From the NCBI GenBank assembly GCA_005778035.1, contig SXKT01000010.1, positions 1 through 41,134 on the forward strand: a stretch of 41,134 nt of DNA, in the 5' to 3' direction. The notes beneath the pieces were generated by a model, which was given only the letters and a program-made list of their open reading frames with translations, had not been told where the DNA came from and made no database searches. The DNA is from Chloroflexota bacterium (GTDB lineage: Bacteria; Chloroflexota; Anaerolineae; Anaerolineales; Villigracilaceae). Every line of letters starts with the position of its first letter. Position 1 is the stretch's first letter. The translations under genes and the position numbers were made by a program. Positions 33,944 through 41,134 of the stretch are shown piece after piece.

Positions 33944-35265
33944 TGCCAGCAGGAAGATCACAGTGGTTACGTTATAAAAGAGAGATCTTTAGTTTTTTGC
34001 GTTGGTTTTTACCAGGGCTGGGAGTAAAACGGTGGCTATTTATGGTCCTGCTTGGTGTTACATTAATTGGCATTGGCATTGCCTATTATTTGCTGGATTT
34101 TTACCGCACTTCTTCAAGCGCAGAGTTATTGCCTGTACTGGATGTTGCCAGCCTGCGTTTTTTTCCGCGGCCGGTTCGGATCATCATTTTTTTGGCCACT
34201 GGTTTCCTGATGGTAACCTGGGGGGTGTGGGAAGTGAACAAAGCGCTTGTAAATCCATTCCTGCGCAAAGATAAAAAATTAGTTGATCAGATTGTGGATT
34301 TTAGGCGCAAACAGCAAGGGTCTAAAGTGGTTGTGATGGGCGGTGGCCATGGGATGGCAACTTTGTTACGAGGATTAAAAGAACAGACCCATCATTTAAC
34401 CGCTGTTGTAACTGTTGCCGATGATGGTGGTTCTTCAGGCCGATTGCGGAGGGATATGGGGATATTACCACCTGGTGATATTCGCAATTGCCTTGCGGCA
34501 CTCTCCAATGATGAGGCCTTGCTGGCCCAGTTGTTTCAATATCGGTTCAACGATACATCCGGGCTGGGCGGTCATTCCTTCGGGAATTTATTCATTTCGG
34601 CTTTGGTCGATGTGACCGGGAGTTTTGAGCAAGCCGTAGAAGAATCTGGCAGCGTCTTGTCCGTCCATGGAAAGGTATTGCCGGCCACGCTTGAACATGT
34701 AACCTTGGTTGCTGATGTGCAATACCCTGAAATGATCCAACAAGTGAGGGTGTTCGGCGAAAGCCGTATCCCGCAAAAAATGGGGCGGGTTCGGCGTGTT
34801 TACCTTGAGCCAAACCACCCTGCCGCGTATCCTCCTGTTATCAACACTATCCTCAATGCCGACTTGATAGTGGTTGGCCCGGGCAGCCTGTATACCAGCC
34901 TGATACCTAACTTACTCGTCCCGGATATTTTGGCCGCCATGAAAGCATCGAAAGCGCTAAAGATTTTTGTGGTCAACATTGCCACCCAGGAAGGTGAAAC
35001 AGCGGGATACGGGGTCGCCGAACATATTCAAGCATTACAAGACCACATCGGCAAAGGGGTGTTTGACCTGTTCCTTTGCAACAACAACTTCCAACCCCTG
35101 TTGCCCAATGGAGTGCAATGGGTTAGCATGCCAAGAGATACCATTCTGCGCAATGTTTACAATGCCGACCTGGTAAAAGAGGATCAGCCATGGCGGCATG
35201 ATTCGAACAAATTGGCTACGGCATTAATGAACGTTTTGGACGAAAAAACCGGTCCACTGCTTTAA
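33943..35265 (+). CDS. yvcK: YvcK/CofD-like UDP-sugar-binding regulator, with N-terminal TM hairpin
   Basis: From the ATG at 33943 the product is 440 residues. An upstream TTG/ATT-frame extension to 33898 would lie inside the promoter and is rejected. After two TM segments (about 30-51 and 72-95) comes the CofD-like domain: VVVMGGGHGMATLLRGLK, VTVADDGGSSGRLRRDMGILPPGDIRNCLAAL, the GHSFGNLF motif and VVGPGSLYTSLIPNLLV. In Bacillus YvcK binds UDP-GlcNAc and is needed for cell-wall growth on gluconeogenic carbon; Bacillus YvcK has no TM, but membrane-anchored versions occur in Chloroflexota. The gapA-pgk genes follow under their own promoter. Confidence 0.93.
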   Translation: MPAGRSQWLRYKREIFSFLRWFLPGLGVKRWLFMVLLGVTLIGIGIAYYLLDFYRTSSSAELLPVLDVASLRFFPRPVRIIIFLATGFLMVTWGVWEVNKALVNPFLRKDKKLVDQIVDFRRKQQGSKVVVMGGGHGMATLLRGLKEQTHHLTAVVTVADDGGSSGRLRRDMGILPPGDIRNCLAALSNDEALLAQLFQYRFNDTSGLGGHSFGNLFISALVDVTGSFEQAVEESGSVLSVHGKVLPATLEHVTLVADVQYPEMIQQVRVFGESRIPQKMGRVRRVYLEPNHPAAYPPVINTILNADLIVVGPGSLYTSLIPNLLVPDILAAMKASKALKIFVVNIATQEGETAGYGVAEHIQALQDHIGKGVFDLFLCNNNFQPLLPNGVQWVSMPRDTILRNVYNADLVKEDQPWRHDSNKLATALMNVLDEKTGPLL

Positions 35266-35454
35266 TTCTGGTGTTATACAAATCAGCATTTTGCCCCAAT
35301 GAGGCTATAATTGGATTTGTCTATCCAAATATTCTTGATATCTTTGTTCAATTGTCGAGTGTCTACACTATGGCGGCGATTTGGAATAAGTCAATTTGTG
35401 GTAGAATTTTTTATTGTGTAAAATTTCACAAACATTAACCTACGGAGGTTTTCA
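35266..35454 (+). promoter_or_regulatory. gapA upstream region with two -10 boxes
   Basis: The longest gene-free stretch in this half of the window. It holds a distal TATAAT (35306-35311) directly followed by a small hairpin TTGGAT/ATCCAA (35312-35329), and a proximal extended -10, TGGTAGAAT (35399-35407). The Rex-like operator lies at 35414-35431 and a strong GGAGG SD at 35444-35448, 6 nt before the ATG. No terminator for yvcK is evident, so some read-through is possible. Confidence 0.55.
35414..35431. promoter_or_regulatory. Rex-like redox operator in the gapA leader
   Basis: TTGTGTAAAATTTCACAA matches the Rex consensus TTGTGAAnnnnTTCACAA at all fixed positions but one (T for A at position 6). 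It begins 6 nt after the proximal -10 and would overlap the start point, a position fit for repression. Rex senses the NADH/NAD+ ratio and controls gapA in many anaerobes (family knowledge). Confidence 0.65.
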
Positions 35455-36513
35455 ATGGCAATAAAAGTTGGTATCAATGGTTTTGGCCGCATCGGCCGAC
35501 AGGTATTTAAGGCGATCCGTGATCGTTACCCGACTGAGCTTGAGGTCGTTGCATTCAACGATTTGGGCGACGTCCCTACCATGGCTCACTTGCTCAAATA
35601 CGATTCAAATTACGGCCGTTTTGACGGGACCGTGGAGGTCGTGGGCGAGAATTTGGTTGTAGATGGCAAGGAAGTCAAAGTATTCAAGGAAAGCGACCCT
35701 GCCAATATCCCTTGGAGCAGTCTCGGCATCGATATCGTGATTGAATCGACCGGTATCTTCACTGTCAAATCTGATGGCGTCAACAAAAAAGGCAAGACTG
35801 TCCGCGGTGCTGAAAACCACATCACCAAGGGCGGCGCCAAGAAAGTGATCATCTCTGCCCCAGCAGAAGGCGAAGACCTGACCGTGGTATTGGGAGTCAA
35901 TGAAGGCCAGTATGACCCCGCCAAGCATCATGTTGTTTCCAATGCCAGCTGTACAACCAATTGTTTGGCTCCTGCCGCAAAGGTTGTGCACGACAATTGG
36001 AAGATCAAACGAGCTTTCATGACCACTATTCACTCCTACACCAACGATCAGAAGATCCTGGACCTGCCCCACTCTGACCTGCGCCGCGCCCGCGCCGCTG
36101 GGGTGAGCATTATCCCAACCACCACAGGGGCCGCCAAGGCCATCAAGTTGGTTATTCCGGACTTGGCCGGCAAGTTTGATGGTTACGCTTTGCGTGTTCC
36201 CACCCCCACTGTTTCGGTTGTCGATTTCACCGCTGAGCTGGAGAAGGAAACCACCACCGAAGAACTGCGCCAGGCCTTCCGTGACGCGGCAAAGACCCCC
36301 GGCATGAAGGGAGTTTTGGCCGCGATCGATGAACCCTTGGTCTCCGTAGATTTCAAGGGCGATGCCCATTCCTCCTCTGTAGACCTGCCCTTCACATCTG
36401 TGCTTGGCAAGGAAAAGAGCAACTTTGTAAAGGTTGTGACCTGGTACGATAATGAATGGGGCTATAGCTGCCGCACTGCAGACTTGGCTGCCATGATGGC
36501 CAAGAGCCTGTAA
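35455..36513 (+). CDS. gapA: Glyceraldehyde-3-phosphate dehydrogenase (NAD-type)
   Basis: Phosphorylating GAPDH of the lower glycolytic pathway. The 352-residue product opens with the Rossmann motif [15 protein letters not shown], followed by VVAFNDLGD, the catalytic [10 protein letters not shown] (C166), [37 protein letters not shown] and WYDNEWGYS. It is some 15 residues longer than the usual 335, with an extra segment ([16 protein letters not shown], about 106-121) before the conserved [18 protein letters not shown]. pgk follows 70 nt later, separated by a terminator-like hairpin. Confidence 0.97.
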   Translation: MAIKVGINGFGRIGRQVFKAIRDRYPTELEVVAFNDLGDVPTMAHLLKYDSNYGRFDGTVEVVGENLVVDGKEVKVFKESDPANIPWSSLGIDIVIESTGIFTVKSDGVNKKGKTVRGAENHITKGGAKKVIISAPAEGEDLTVVLGVNEGQYDPAKHHVVSNASCTTNCLAPAAKVVHDNWKIKRAFMTTIHSYTNDQKILDLPHSDLRRARAAGVSIIPTTTGAAKAIKLVIPDLAGKFDGYALRVPTPTVSVVDFTAELEKETTTEELRQAFRDAAKTPGMKGVLAAIDEPLVSVDFKGDAHSSSVDLPFTSVLGKEKSNFVKVVTWYDNEWGYSCRTADLAAMMAKSL

Positions 36514-36525
36514 TTTTTACTTCAG

Positions 36526-36570
36526 AGTGGGTTTGGACGGGAGGATTCCGTTTCAGACCCACTTTTTTTT
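36526..36570 (+). terminator. Intrinsic terminator between gapA and pgk
   Basis: AGTGGGTTTG (36526-36535) pairs with CAGACCCACT (36554-36563) with one G-U. An inner CGG/CCG helix lies inside, and an eight-T run follows at 36563-36570. pgk has its own GAAAGG SD only a few nt after it. It probably sets a lower pgk:gapA ratio by partial termination. Confidence 0.8.
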
Positions 36571-36582
36571 GAAAGGCATACT

Positions 36583-37758
36583 ATGGACAAGAAAACTGTA
36601 AGGGATATTGATCTTTCAGGCAAGCGTGTCATTATGCGCGTCGACTTCAACGTGCCGATGGATAAAGGCGTTGTTACCGATGACAAGCGCATCATAGCTG
36701 CTTTGCCAACTATCAAATATGTTTTAGAGCAAGGCGCTTCTTTGTTATTGATGAGCCATCTCGGTCGGCCAAAGGGTGGGCCGGATGCCGAATTCAGCCT
36801 GAAGGCTGCCTCGGAGGTGTTGGCTGGCCACCTGGGCAAGCCAGTAATTATGGCCCCGGATTGTGTTGGCCCTGACGTGGAGAAGATAGCCAAGGGCTTA
36901 AAGCCTGGAGAAGTAGTGATGTTGGAAAACACCCGTTTTTATCCAGGCGAAGAAAAAAATGACCTGGAATTGGCAAAAAAGATGGCTGCCCTGGCCGAAA
37001 TTTATGTGGATGACGCCTTTGGTTCTGCCCACCGCGCCCACTCTTCCACCGAGGGCATCACGCGGTTTATGGATACTTGTGTGAGCGGCTTTTTGATGGA
37101 ACAGGAGCTGGAATATTTGGGGAAGGCTGTCTCCAGGCCAGAGCACCCTTATATCGCCATTTTGGGTGGAGCCAAGATCAGTGACAAGATCTTGGTGGTA
37201 GAAACCTTGCTCGGAAAATGTGACCAGTTGATCATTGGTGGCGGTATGGCCAATACATTTTTGGCTGCCAAGGGTATCAACATGCAAGATAGCCTGGTTG
37301 AGGAATCCTCCATAGAGACAGCCAAAGCTTTACTCGCTAAGTCTGGGTCAAAACTGGTATTGCCCGTAGATGCCAATATTGCCAACGAATTTTCAGCAGA
37401 CGCCGAAAGCAAGATCGTTGAGATCGACAAGATCCCCGCAGGTTGGCGTATGCTGGATGTTGGGCCAAAAACCCTTGATCTGTACAAAAAGACCCTGGCC
37501 GGCGCTAAATTGATCGTTTGGAACGGGCCGGTCGGTGTATTTGAATTCCCCAAGTTTGCCGAAGGCACCTTTGGGCTGGCGAAATTATTAGCCGAATCCG
37601 GCGCGACCACGGTCATTGGCGGCGGAGATAGCGCCAGCGCGGTGAAAAAAGCCGGCGTTGCCAAGCAAATGACCCACGTATCTACTGGTGGAGGCGCATC
37701 CCTGGAGTTCCTTGAAGGCAAGGAACTTCCCGGGGTTGCGGCGCTGAACAACAAGTAA
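36583..37758 (+). CDS. pgk: Phosphoglycerate kinase
   Basis: The 391-residue enzyme transfers phosphate from 1,3-bisphosphoglycerate to ADP. Conserved elements include [83 protein letters not shown], the hinge stretch [20 protein letters not shown], and the nucleotide-binding [13 protein letters not shown] and [19 protein letters not shown]. Monofunctional: there is no fused triosephosphate isomerase. Start at ATG 36583 with GAAAGG 7 nt upstream. A strong terminator follows. Confidence 0.97.
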   Translation: MDKKTVRDIDLSGKRVIMRVDFNVPMDKGVVTDDKRIIAALPTIKYVLEQGASLLLMSHLGRPKGGPDAEFSLKAASEVLAGHLGKPVIMAPDCVGPDVEKIAKGLKPGEVVMLENTRFYPGEEKNDLELAKKMAALAEIYVDDAFGSAHRAHSSTEGITRFMDTCVSGFLMEQELEYLGKAVSRPEHPYIAILGGAKISDKILVVETLLGKCDQLIIGGGMANTFLAAKGINMQDSLVEESSIETAKALLAKSGSKLVLPVDANIANEFSADAESKIVEIDKIPAGWRMLDVGPKTLDLYKKTLAGAKLIVWNGPVGVFEFPKFAEGTFGLAKLLAESGATTVIGGGDSASAVKKAGVAKQMTHVSTGGGASLEFLEGKELPGVAALNNK

Positions 37759-37774
37759 ATACTGTCGCAATGTA

Positions 37775-37815
37775 AAAAACAACCCTTAGCTTTGTTTCTG
37801 CTGAGGGTTGTTTTT
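37775..37815. terminator. Bidirectional terminator between pgk and the enolase-superfamily gene
   Basis: AAAAACAACCCT (37775-37786) pairs with AGGGTTGTTTTT (37804-37815). The stem extends inward through TAGC/GCTG (one G-U) to a 9-nt loop. A-runs and T-runs flank it both ways between convergent genes. Confidence 0.88.
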
Positions 37816-37833
37816 GTATGTTGGGCGAATGTA

Positions 37834-38943
37834 TTATGCGCTCGTTTGGTATTCGCCGAAGGAGAATTCCTTTACGGCAGCTTCATCTACGGTGACGCCG
37901 ATGCCAGGTGCCGTAGGTACAGTGATGGTGCTATCCGCGTTCAGGGTAAATCGGTCGTGAGTAACATCCTGTTTGTAATACCGGTCTGAGGCGGAAATAT
38001 CACCAGGCATGGTAAAGCCAGGCAAGGTCGCGATCGCCAGATTGGTGGCGCGTCCTATACCAGTCTCCAAGGATCCGCCACACCAAACAGGCATGCCGAT
38101 CTTGTGGCACATCTGCGCAATCTCAATCCCTTGGCTTAGGCCACCTACTCTGCCAGGCTTGATATTGATCACTTTACAAGCTTCCATTTCGATCGCGTAA
38201 CGGGCATGACGTGGGGAGATGACCGATTCATCCAGACAGATCGCTGTTTTCAATTGCTTTTGGAACAAACGGTGATCCCATATGTCATCATCGAACAATG
38301 GTTGTTCAATCAATAACAAGTTCATCTCATCAAGCGGCAACAGTGATTTTGCCATGTCAAGGGTATATGCGGAGTTTGCGTCTACCTGTAGTTTGATGTT
38401 CGGATAGGCTTTTCGAACCGCTTCCGCTTCGCTGATGTCGCGGCCGGGTTTGATCTTGATCTTGATGCGTTTGTATCCCAAGGCAGTAAATTCATCGACC
38501 CGCTTTACCAATTCAGCGGTTGAATCTTGAATGCCAATCGAAACACCCACTTCGACCTTGTCCCGGATCCCGCCGAACAGTTGGCTTAAGCTCTTGCCTT
38601 CGCGCTGTCCCATCAGATCCCATAATGCCATTTCAAAACCTGCTTTGGCAAAATGATGGCCACGAATAGAGCTGATCCGATTTTGGTAATCGGCAGCGTC
38701 AGTGATGTTTCGTCCAACAACCAAGGGCAAAAGGAAATCTTTCAAGATATGCATCACTGTGCCGGTAGTTTCATATGAATAACCGGGGTCAGCATCTGCT
38801 ACACACTCGCCCCAGCCTACCAATCCTTCACTTTCTACCTGCAAAAGAACGCACTCCCGGTCGTATATTCGGCCAAAGGAGGTCTCAAAATGGGCTACCA
38901 ACGGCATTTTAACTGGAAAGAGTGTAACCTTGTCGATTTTCAT
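37834..38943 (-). CDS. Enolase-superfamily N-acylamino acid racemase / o-succinylbenzoate synthase-like
   Basis: The 369-residue product has the MLE-subgroup catalytic set: the KIK motif (K161, K163), metal ligands D188 (QVDANSAY), E213 (IEQPL) and D238 (CLDES), and acid/base K262 (INIKPGRVGG). GGSLETGIGRATNLAIATLPGFTMPGDISASDRYY is the marker of the NSAR/MenC2 family, which includes true o-succinylbenzoate synthases and N-succinylamino acid racemases. No menaquinone gene or amino-acid acylase neighbours it, so the two activities cannot be separated. Its ATG has a GAGGTG SD, and it follows selB by 28 nt in the same direction. Confidence 0.9.
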   Translation of the reverse strand: MKIDKVTLFPVKMPLVAHFETSFGRIYDRECVLLQVESEGLVGWGECVADADPGYSYETTGTVMHILKDFLLPLVVGRNITDAADYQNRISSIRGHHFAKAGFEMALWDLMGQREGKSLSQLFGGIRDKVEVGVSIGIQDSTAELVKRVDEFTALGYKRIKIKIKPGRDISEAEAVRKAYPNIKLQVDANSAYTLDMAKSLLPLDEMNLLLIEQPLFDDDIWDHRLFQKQLKTAICLDESVISPRHARYAIEMEACKVINIKPGRVGGLSQGIEIAQMCHKIGMPVWCGGSLETGIGRATNLAIATLPGFTMPGDISASDRYYKQDVTHDRFTLNADSTITVPTAPGIGVTVDEAAVKEFSFGEYQTSA

Positions 38944-38971
38944 GATTCACCTCAGATCGAAAGTATTGATG

Positions 38972-40840
38972 TTACCTAAATACATGTTCATCGCCGATTC
39001 GGCGGGTAATACCTTTATTGTCCCAATATTCCAACAAGGCCAGCACATATTTTCGGCTGGAGTTGAATATATCCCTAACCTCTGCGGCGGTAAAGGGATT
39101 GGCTCCAAAGCGGTCACGCAATTTTTGTAGCATTATTTGGTAAGTATCTGTTGTAAAGGCAACTTCAGGAGATACCTGAATTAAAATGCCAGTTTCCAAC
39201 ATAGAGTTGTATACCTCATCTCCCAGTTCGTTTTTTGTATCTTTGCTAAATGGGGGTGAGAATGGTGCTGCCGTAAATTGAGCCAAGACATGGTTGATGC
39301 GAGTTTGGTCAGCTGATGAATATTGGATCTTGAAATTATCAGCAGATAGTGAATTCCTATCTTCACGCAGTTTTGCCCGGTCTAACATCACCTGAAATAC
39401 TTTTGCTGGCAAATTAACTTTTGTTTTTAGCTCTTCCTTCGGGATACCGCGCCGGTATGGATACTCCTGATGGTATCGGAGGACGGTATTTGTGATGGCA
39501 GAAATTGTGGCAGCCATTGTGGTATTGCTTGCGAGAAAACCATCGGAGTGGTTGGTTTCCAAAATTTGAATATCCCCGACCTTTATGCAAGCATTAAGTG
39601 CATCCTTGGCAACCTCCTCTGGCAAGTTTACGGACGAAATCAACTCACTGATGCGCTGGAATTTGTTCACAGCCAACGAAGCCAATAAAAGGTCTGATGG
39701 GTCACCGTTGAGCAGGGAGCCAAGCCGATTGATAATGCCCGTATCGTTGCGTTTGTGTCGATTTTTTGGTTGAGGATCAAGGAGGATACCGCCGCCGATG
39801 GTCTCTGCCGGTGAAGGTCGCCTAAGGATGAATCTATCTCCGCGCGCGGCAGAAATTGGAGCGGCAAGTTCTAACTGAATGAAACCCTCTTCCCCGGGGT
39901 TGAGTTGTTCCTGATTTAATACTCGGCAGTTGGCAACTATCTCGGAAGCACCCAGAAAAATTTTTATACTGGAATTGTGTTTTAAGGTGTTGCCTTTTTC
40001 ATTCAATAACCGAATGGAACAATCAATTCGGTTGGTCACCGAATATTGGCCATCCTTGGCGACGACACATCCGCGATCAATTTCGCTTGCATGAATACCG
40101 GCGATATTGATCGCTGTCCTGCTGCCGGGGGTAGCTTTCTCTTCTTTGGTTTTATGGGTCTGCAACCCACGGATCTTGCCGTGCAACCCTTGGGGCAAGA
40201 CCACAATATCATCACCGACCTTAAAAGTTCCATCCAGCAATGTGCCTGTTACCACAGTGCCAAAGCCGGTCATACTGAACACCCGGTCGATCGGCAAACG
40301 CGGAAGGCCACGATCGGTGCGAGCGGGTAATTGTTGCAAGGTTTTGTCTACTTGTGTTATGAGCGCGTCCAGGCCATTGCCATTTCTGGCAGAAACCCGC
40401 AAGATAGAGGCATCGGCAAGGCAAGTGCCCTTTACTGCGGACCGAATATCGGATTCAACCATGGCCAGCCATTCCGCGTCGTCTACCATATCAATTTTAC
40501 TGAGGACGATGATCCCTTTAGGGATCTGTAGAAGATCGATTATAGCGAGATGTTCGCTTGTTTGGGGCATAACGCCTTCATCTGCAGCAACTACCAGCAT
40601 CACCAGATCGATGCCACCAATACCCGCCAACATGTTGCCAATAAAATCGCGATGCCCTGGCACATCGATGATGCCAATTTCGCGACCACTTGGCATTGTC
40701 ATCCAACCAAAGCCAAGGTCAATGGTCATCTCGCGTTCTTGCTCTTCTTTTAACCTGTCTGGGTGGGTTCCGGTGAGGGCGGCAATGAGGGTGCTCTTGC
40801 CATGATCAACATGACCTGCTGTGCCTACAATCTGCATCAT
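38972..40840 (-). CDS. selB: Selenocysteine-specific elongation factor SelB
   Basis: A translation GTPase delivering Sec-tRNA to in-frame UGA codons next to a SECIS hairpin. The 622-residue product has the G domain with G1 GTAGHVDHGKST (6-17), then EEQEREMTIDLGFGW and DVPGHRDFIGNMLAGIGGIDLVMLVVAADEGVMPQTSEH, and the SKIDMVDD (G4-like) motif. EF-Tu-like beta domains follow, and a C-terminal winged-helix region (about 430-622: RRGIPKEELKTKVNLPAKVFQ...TAAEVRDIFNSSRKYVLALLEYWDNKGITRRIGDEHVFR) that binds SECIS RNA. Two ATGs occur in tandem; the first directly follows the upstream stop (TAAATG). No selA, selD, selC or clear selenoprotein gene is in the window. Confidence 0.96.
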   Translation of the reverse strand: MMQIVGTAGHVDHGKSTLIAALTGTHPDRLKEEQEREMTIDLGFGWMTMPSGREIGIIDVPGHRDFIGNMLAGIGGIDLVMLVVAADEGVMPQTSEHLAIIDLLQIPKGIIVLSKIDMVDDAEWLAMVESDIRSAVKGTCLADASILRVSARNGNGLDALITQVDKTLQQLPARTDRGLPRLPIDRVFSMTGFGTVVTGTLLDGTFKVGDDIVVLPQGLHGKIRGLQTHKTKEEKATPGSRTAINIAGIHASEIDRGCVVAKDGQYSVTNRIDCSIRLLNEKGNTLKHNSSIKIFLGASEIVANCRVLNQEQLNPGEEGFIQLELAAPISAARGDRFILRRPSPAETIGGGILLDPQPKNRHKRNDTGIINRLGSLLNGDPSDLLLASLAVNKFQRISELISSVNLPEEVAKDALNACIKVGDIQILETNHSDGFLASNTTMAATISAITNTVLRYHQEYPYRRGIPKEELKTKVNLPAKVFQVMLDRAKLREDRNSLSADNFKIQYSSADQTRINHVLAQFTAAPFSPPFSKDTKNELGDEVYNSMLETGILIQVSPEVAFTTDTYQIMLQKLRDRFGANPFTAAEVRDIFNSSRKYVLALLEYWDNKGITRRIGDEHVFR

Positions 40841-41134
40841 TTACAAGCCAGATTTTTGGTTGCCACTCGCACGGCCGATCTCGTTCAAAAAAACGTGCGC
40901 CCAACTCATCAATTCCTGAAGATGTTTTTCAGTGGTTTCGTTGGTCAGGTCCATCACATCCTTAAGCGCTTGATAAAGATCTTCAAGGACCGTGATGCGT
41001 TCGATGATCTTGTCTGTTTGGGCCGATTGGGTTTTATTGGCGTCATCTTGAAGCAGGGTAAAGTTGGTCCAGCGTTTTTGATCATCCGATTTTAGGCCAA
41101 TCCACTCTTGCCTAAACCGCTCCTCGTTGATCCG
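40841..41134 (-). CDS. C-terminal end of an unidentified, helical protein (truncated by window edge)
   Basis: An open minus-strand frame runs from the window end to a TAA at 40843-40841, giving at least 97 residues without an internal start in view. The sequence (RFRQEWIGLKSDDQKRWTN...IIERITVLEDLYQALKDVM...HLQELMSWAHVFLNEIG) is strongly helical with heptad-like spacing and probably coiled coil. I do not recognise a family. It ends directly against the selB start codon, so the two are co-translated. The N-terminal part, outside the window, is needed for identification. Confidence 0.7.
   Translation of the reverse strand, partial: RINEERFRQEWIGLKSDDQKRWTNFTLLQDDANKTQSAQTDKIIERITVLEDLYQALKDVMDLTNETTEKHLQELMSWAHVFLNEIGRASGNQKSGL

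Noticed and set aside
35312-35329. Small hairpin TTGGAT/ATCCAA as the yvcK terminator or a riboswitch
   Set aside because: The 6-bp stem has no T-run after it and no recognisable aptamer elements.

Overview
The window is a gene-dense, moderate-GC stretch of bacterial chromosome with about 36 protein genes, no rRNA, tRNA or CRISPR, and no insertion sequence or phage gene that I can see. The gene content best fits a member of the Chloroflexota, probably an anaerobic Anaerolineae lineage. Pointers are a bacterial isopentenyl phosphate kinase, a CpXC-domain protein, an FHA domain fused to an OmpR-type DNA-binding domain, a membrane-anchored YvcK, secreted proteins with Thr-Pro tracts, and SelB plus formate-THF ligase plus EtfAB. 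The taxonomic call is inference, not proof.

Layout. 1-908: two tandem GNAT acetyltransferase paralogues, the first cut by the window edge. 961-2445 (minus): a two-TM protein of unknown function and DegV. 2461-5558 (plus): a compact GNAT-alr-lspA-RluD run. 5578-9875 (minus): amidase, formate-THF ligase and isopentenyl phosphate kinase. 9933-10871 (plus): a Thr-Pro-rich membrane protein. 10903-12818 (minus): pseudouridine catabolism (psuK-psuG). 12909-13574 (plus): a PHP phosphoesterase. 13604-15357 (minus): etfB-etfA. 15445-17139 (plus): recJ. 17189-17872 (minus): a GT2 glycosyltransferase. 17979-22190 (plus): a winged-helix AAA+ ATPase and a membrane-anchored GH3-like protein.

22152-26861 is a signalling block: a C-tail-anchored Ser/Thr kinase divergent from an FHA-winged-helix regulator, then a CpXC protein and a GAF-PAS histidine kinase. 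26935-28230 is a HI0933-type flavoprotein. 28231-31397 is a Mre11/Rad50-like pair whose ATPase has a transmembrane hairpin (YhaO/YhaN type). 31540-33878 holds a class III aminotransferase and a ROK sugar kinase. 33943-37758 holds yvcK, gapA and pgk (central carbon and cell-envelope control). 37834-41134 (minus) holds an N-acylamino acid racemase/MenC-like enolase, SelB and the end of an unidentified gene.

The most rewarding signals are regulatory. (i) A near-consensus Rex operator lies just after the gapA -10 box. (ii) Two copies of a TTGTnnnACAA half-symmetric box, forming a perfect 15-nt inverted repeat 74 bp centre to centre, bracket the formate-THF ligase promoter. (iii) At least five genes have a -10 box only 6-7 nt before the ATG and no Shine-Dalgarno, so leaderless initiation looks common. 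(iv) The membrane Rad50-like ATPase has a perfect SD placed before an in-frame ATC rather than a canonical start codon.
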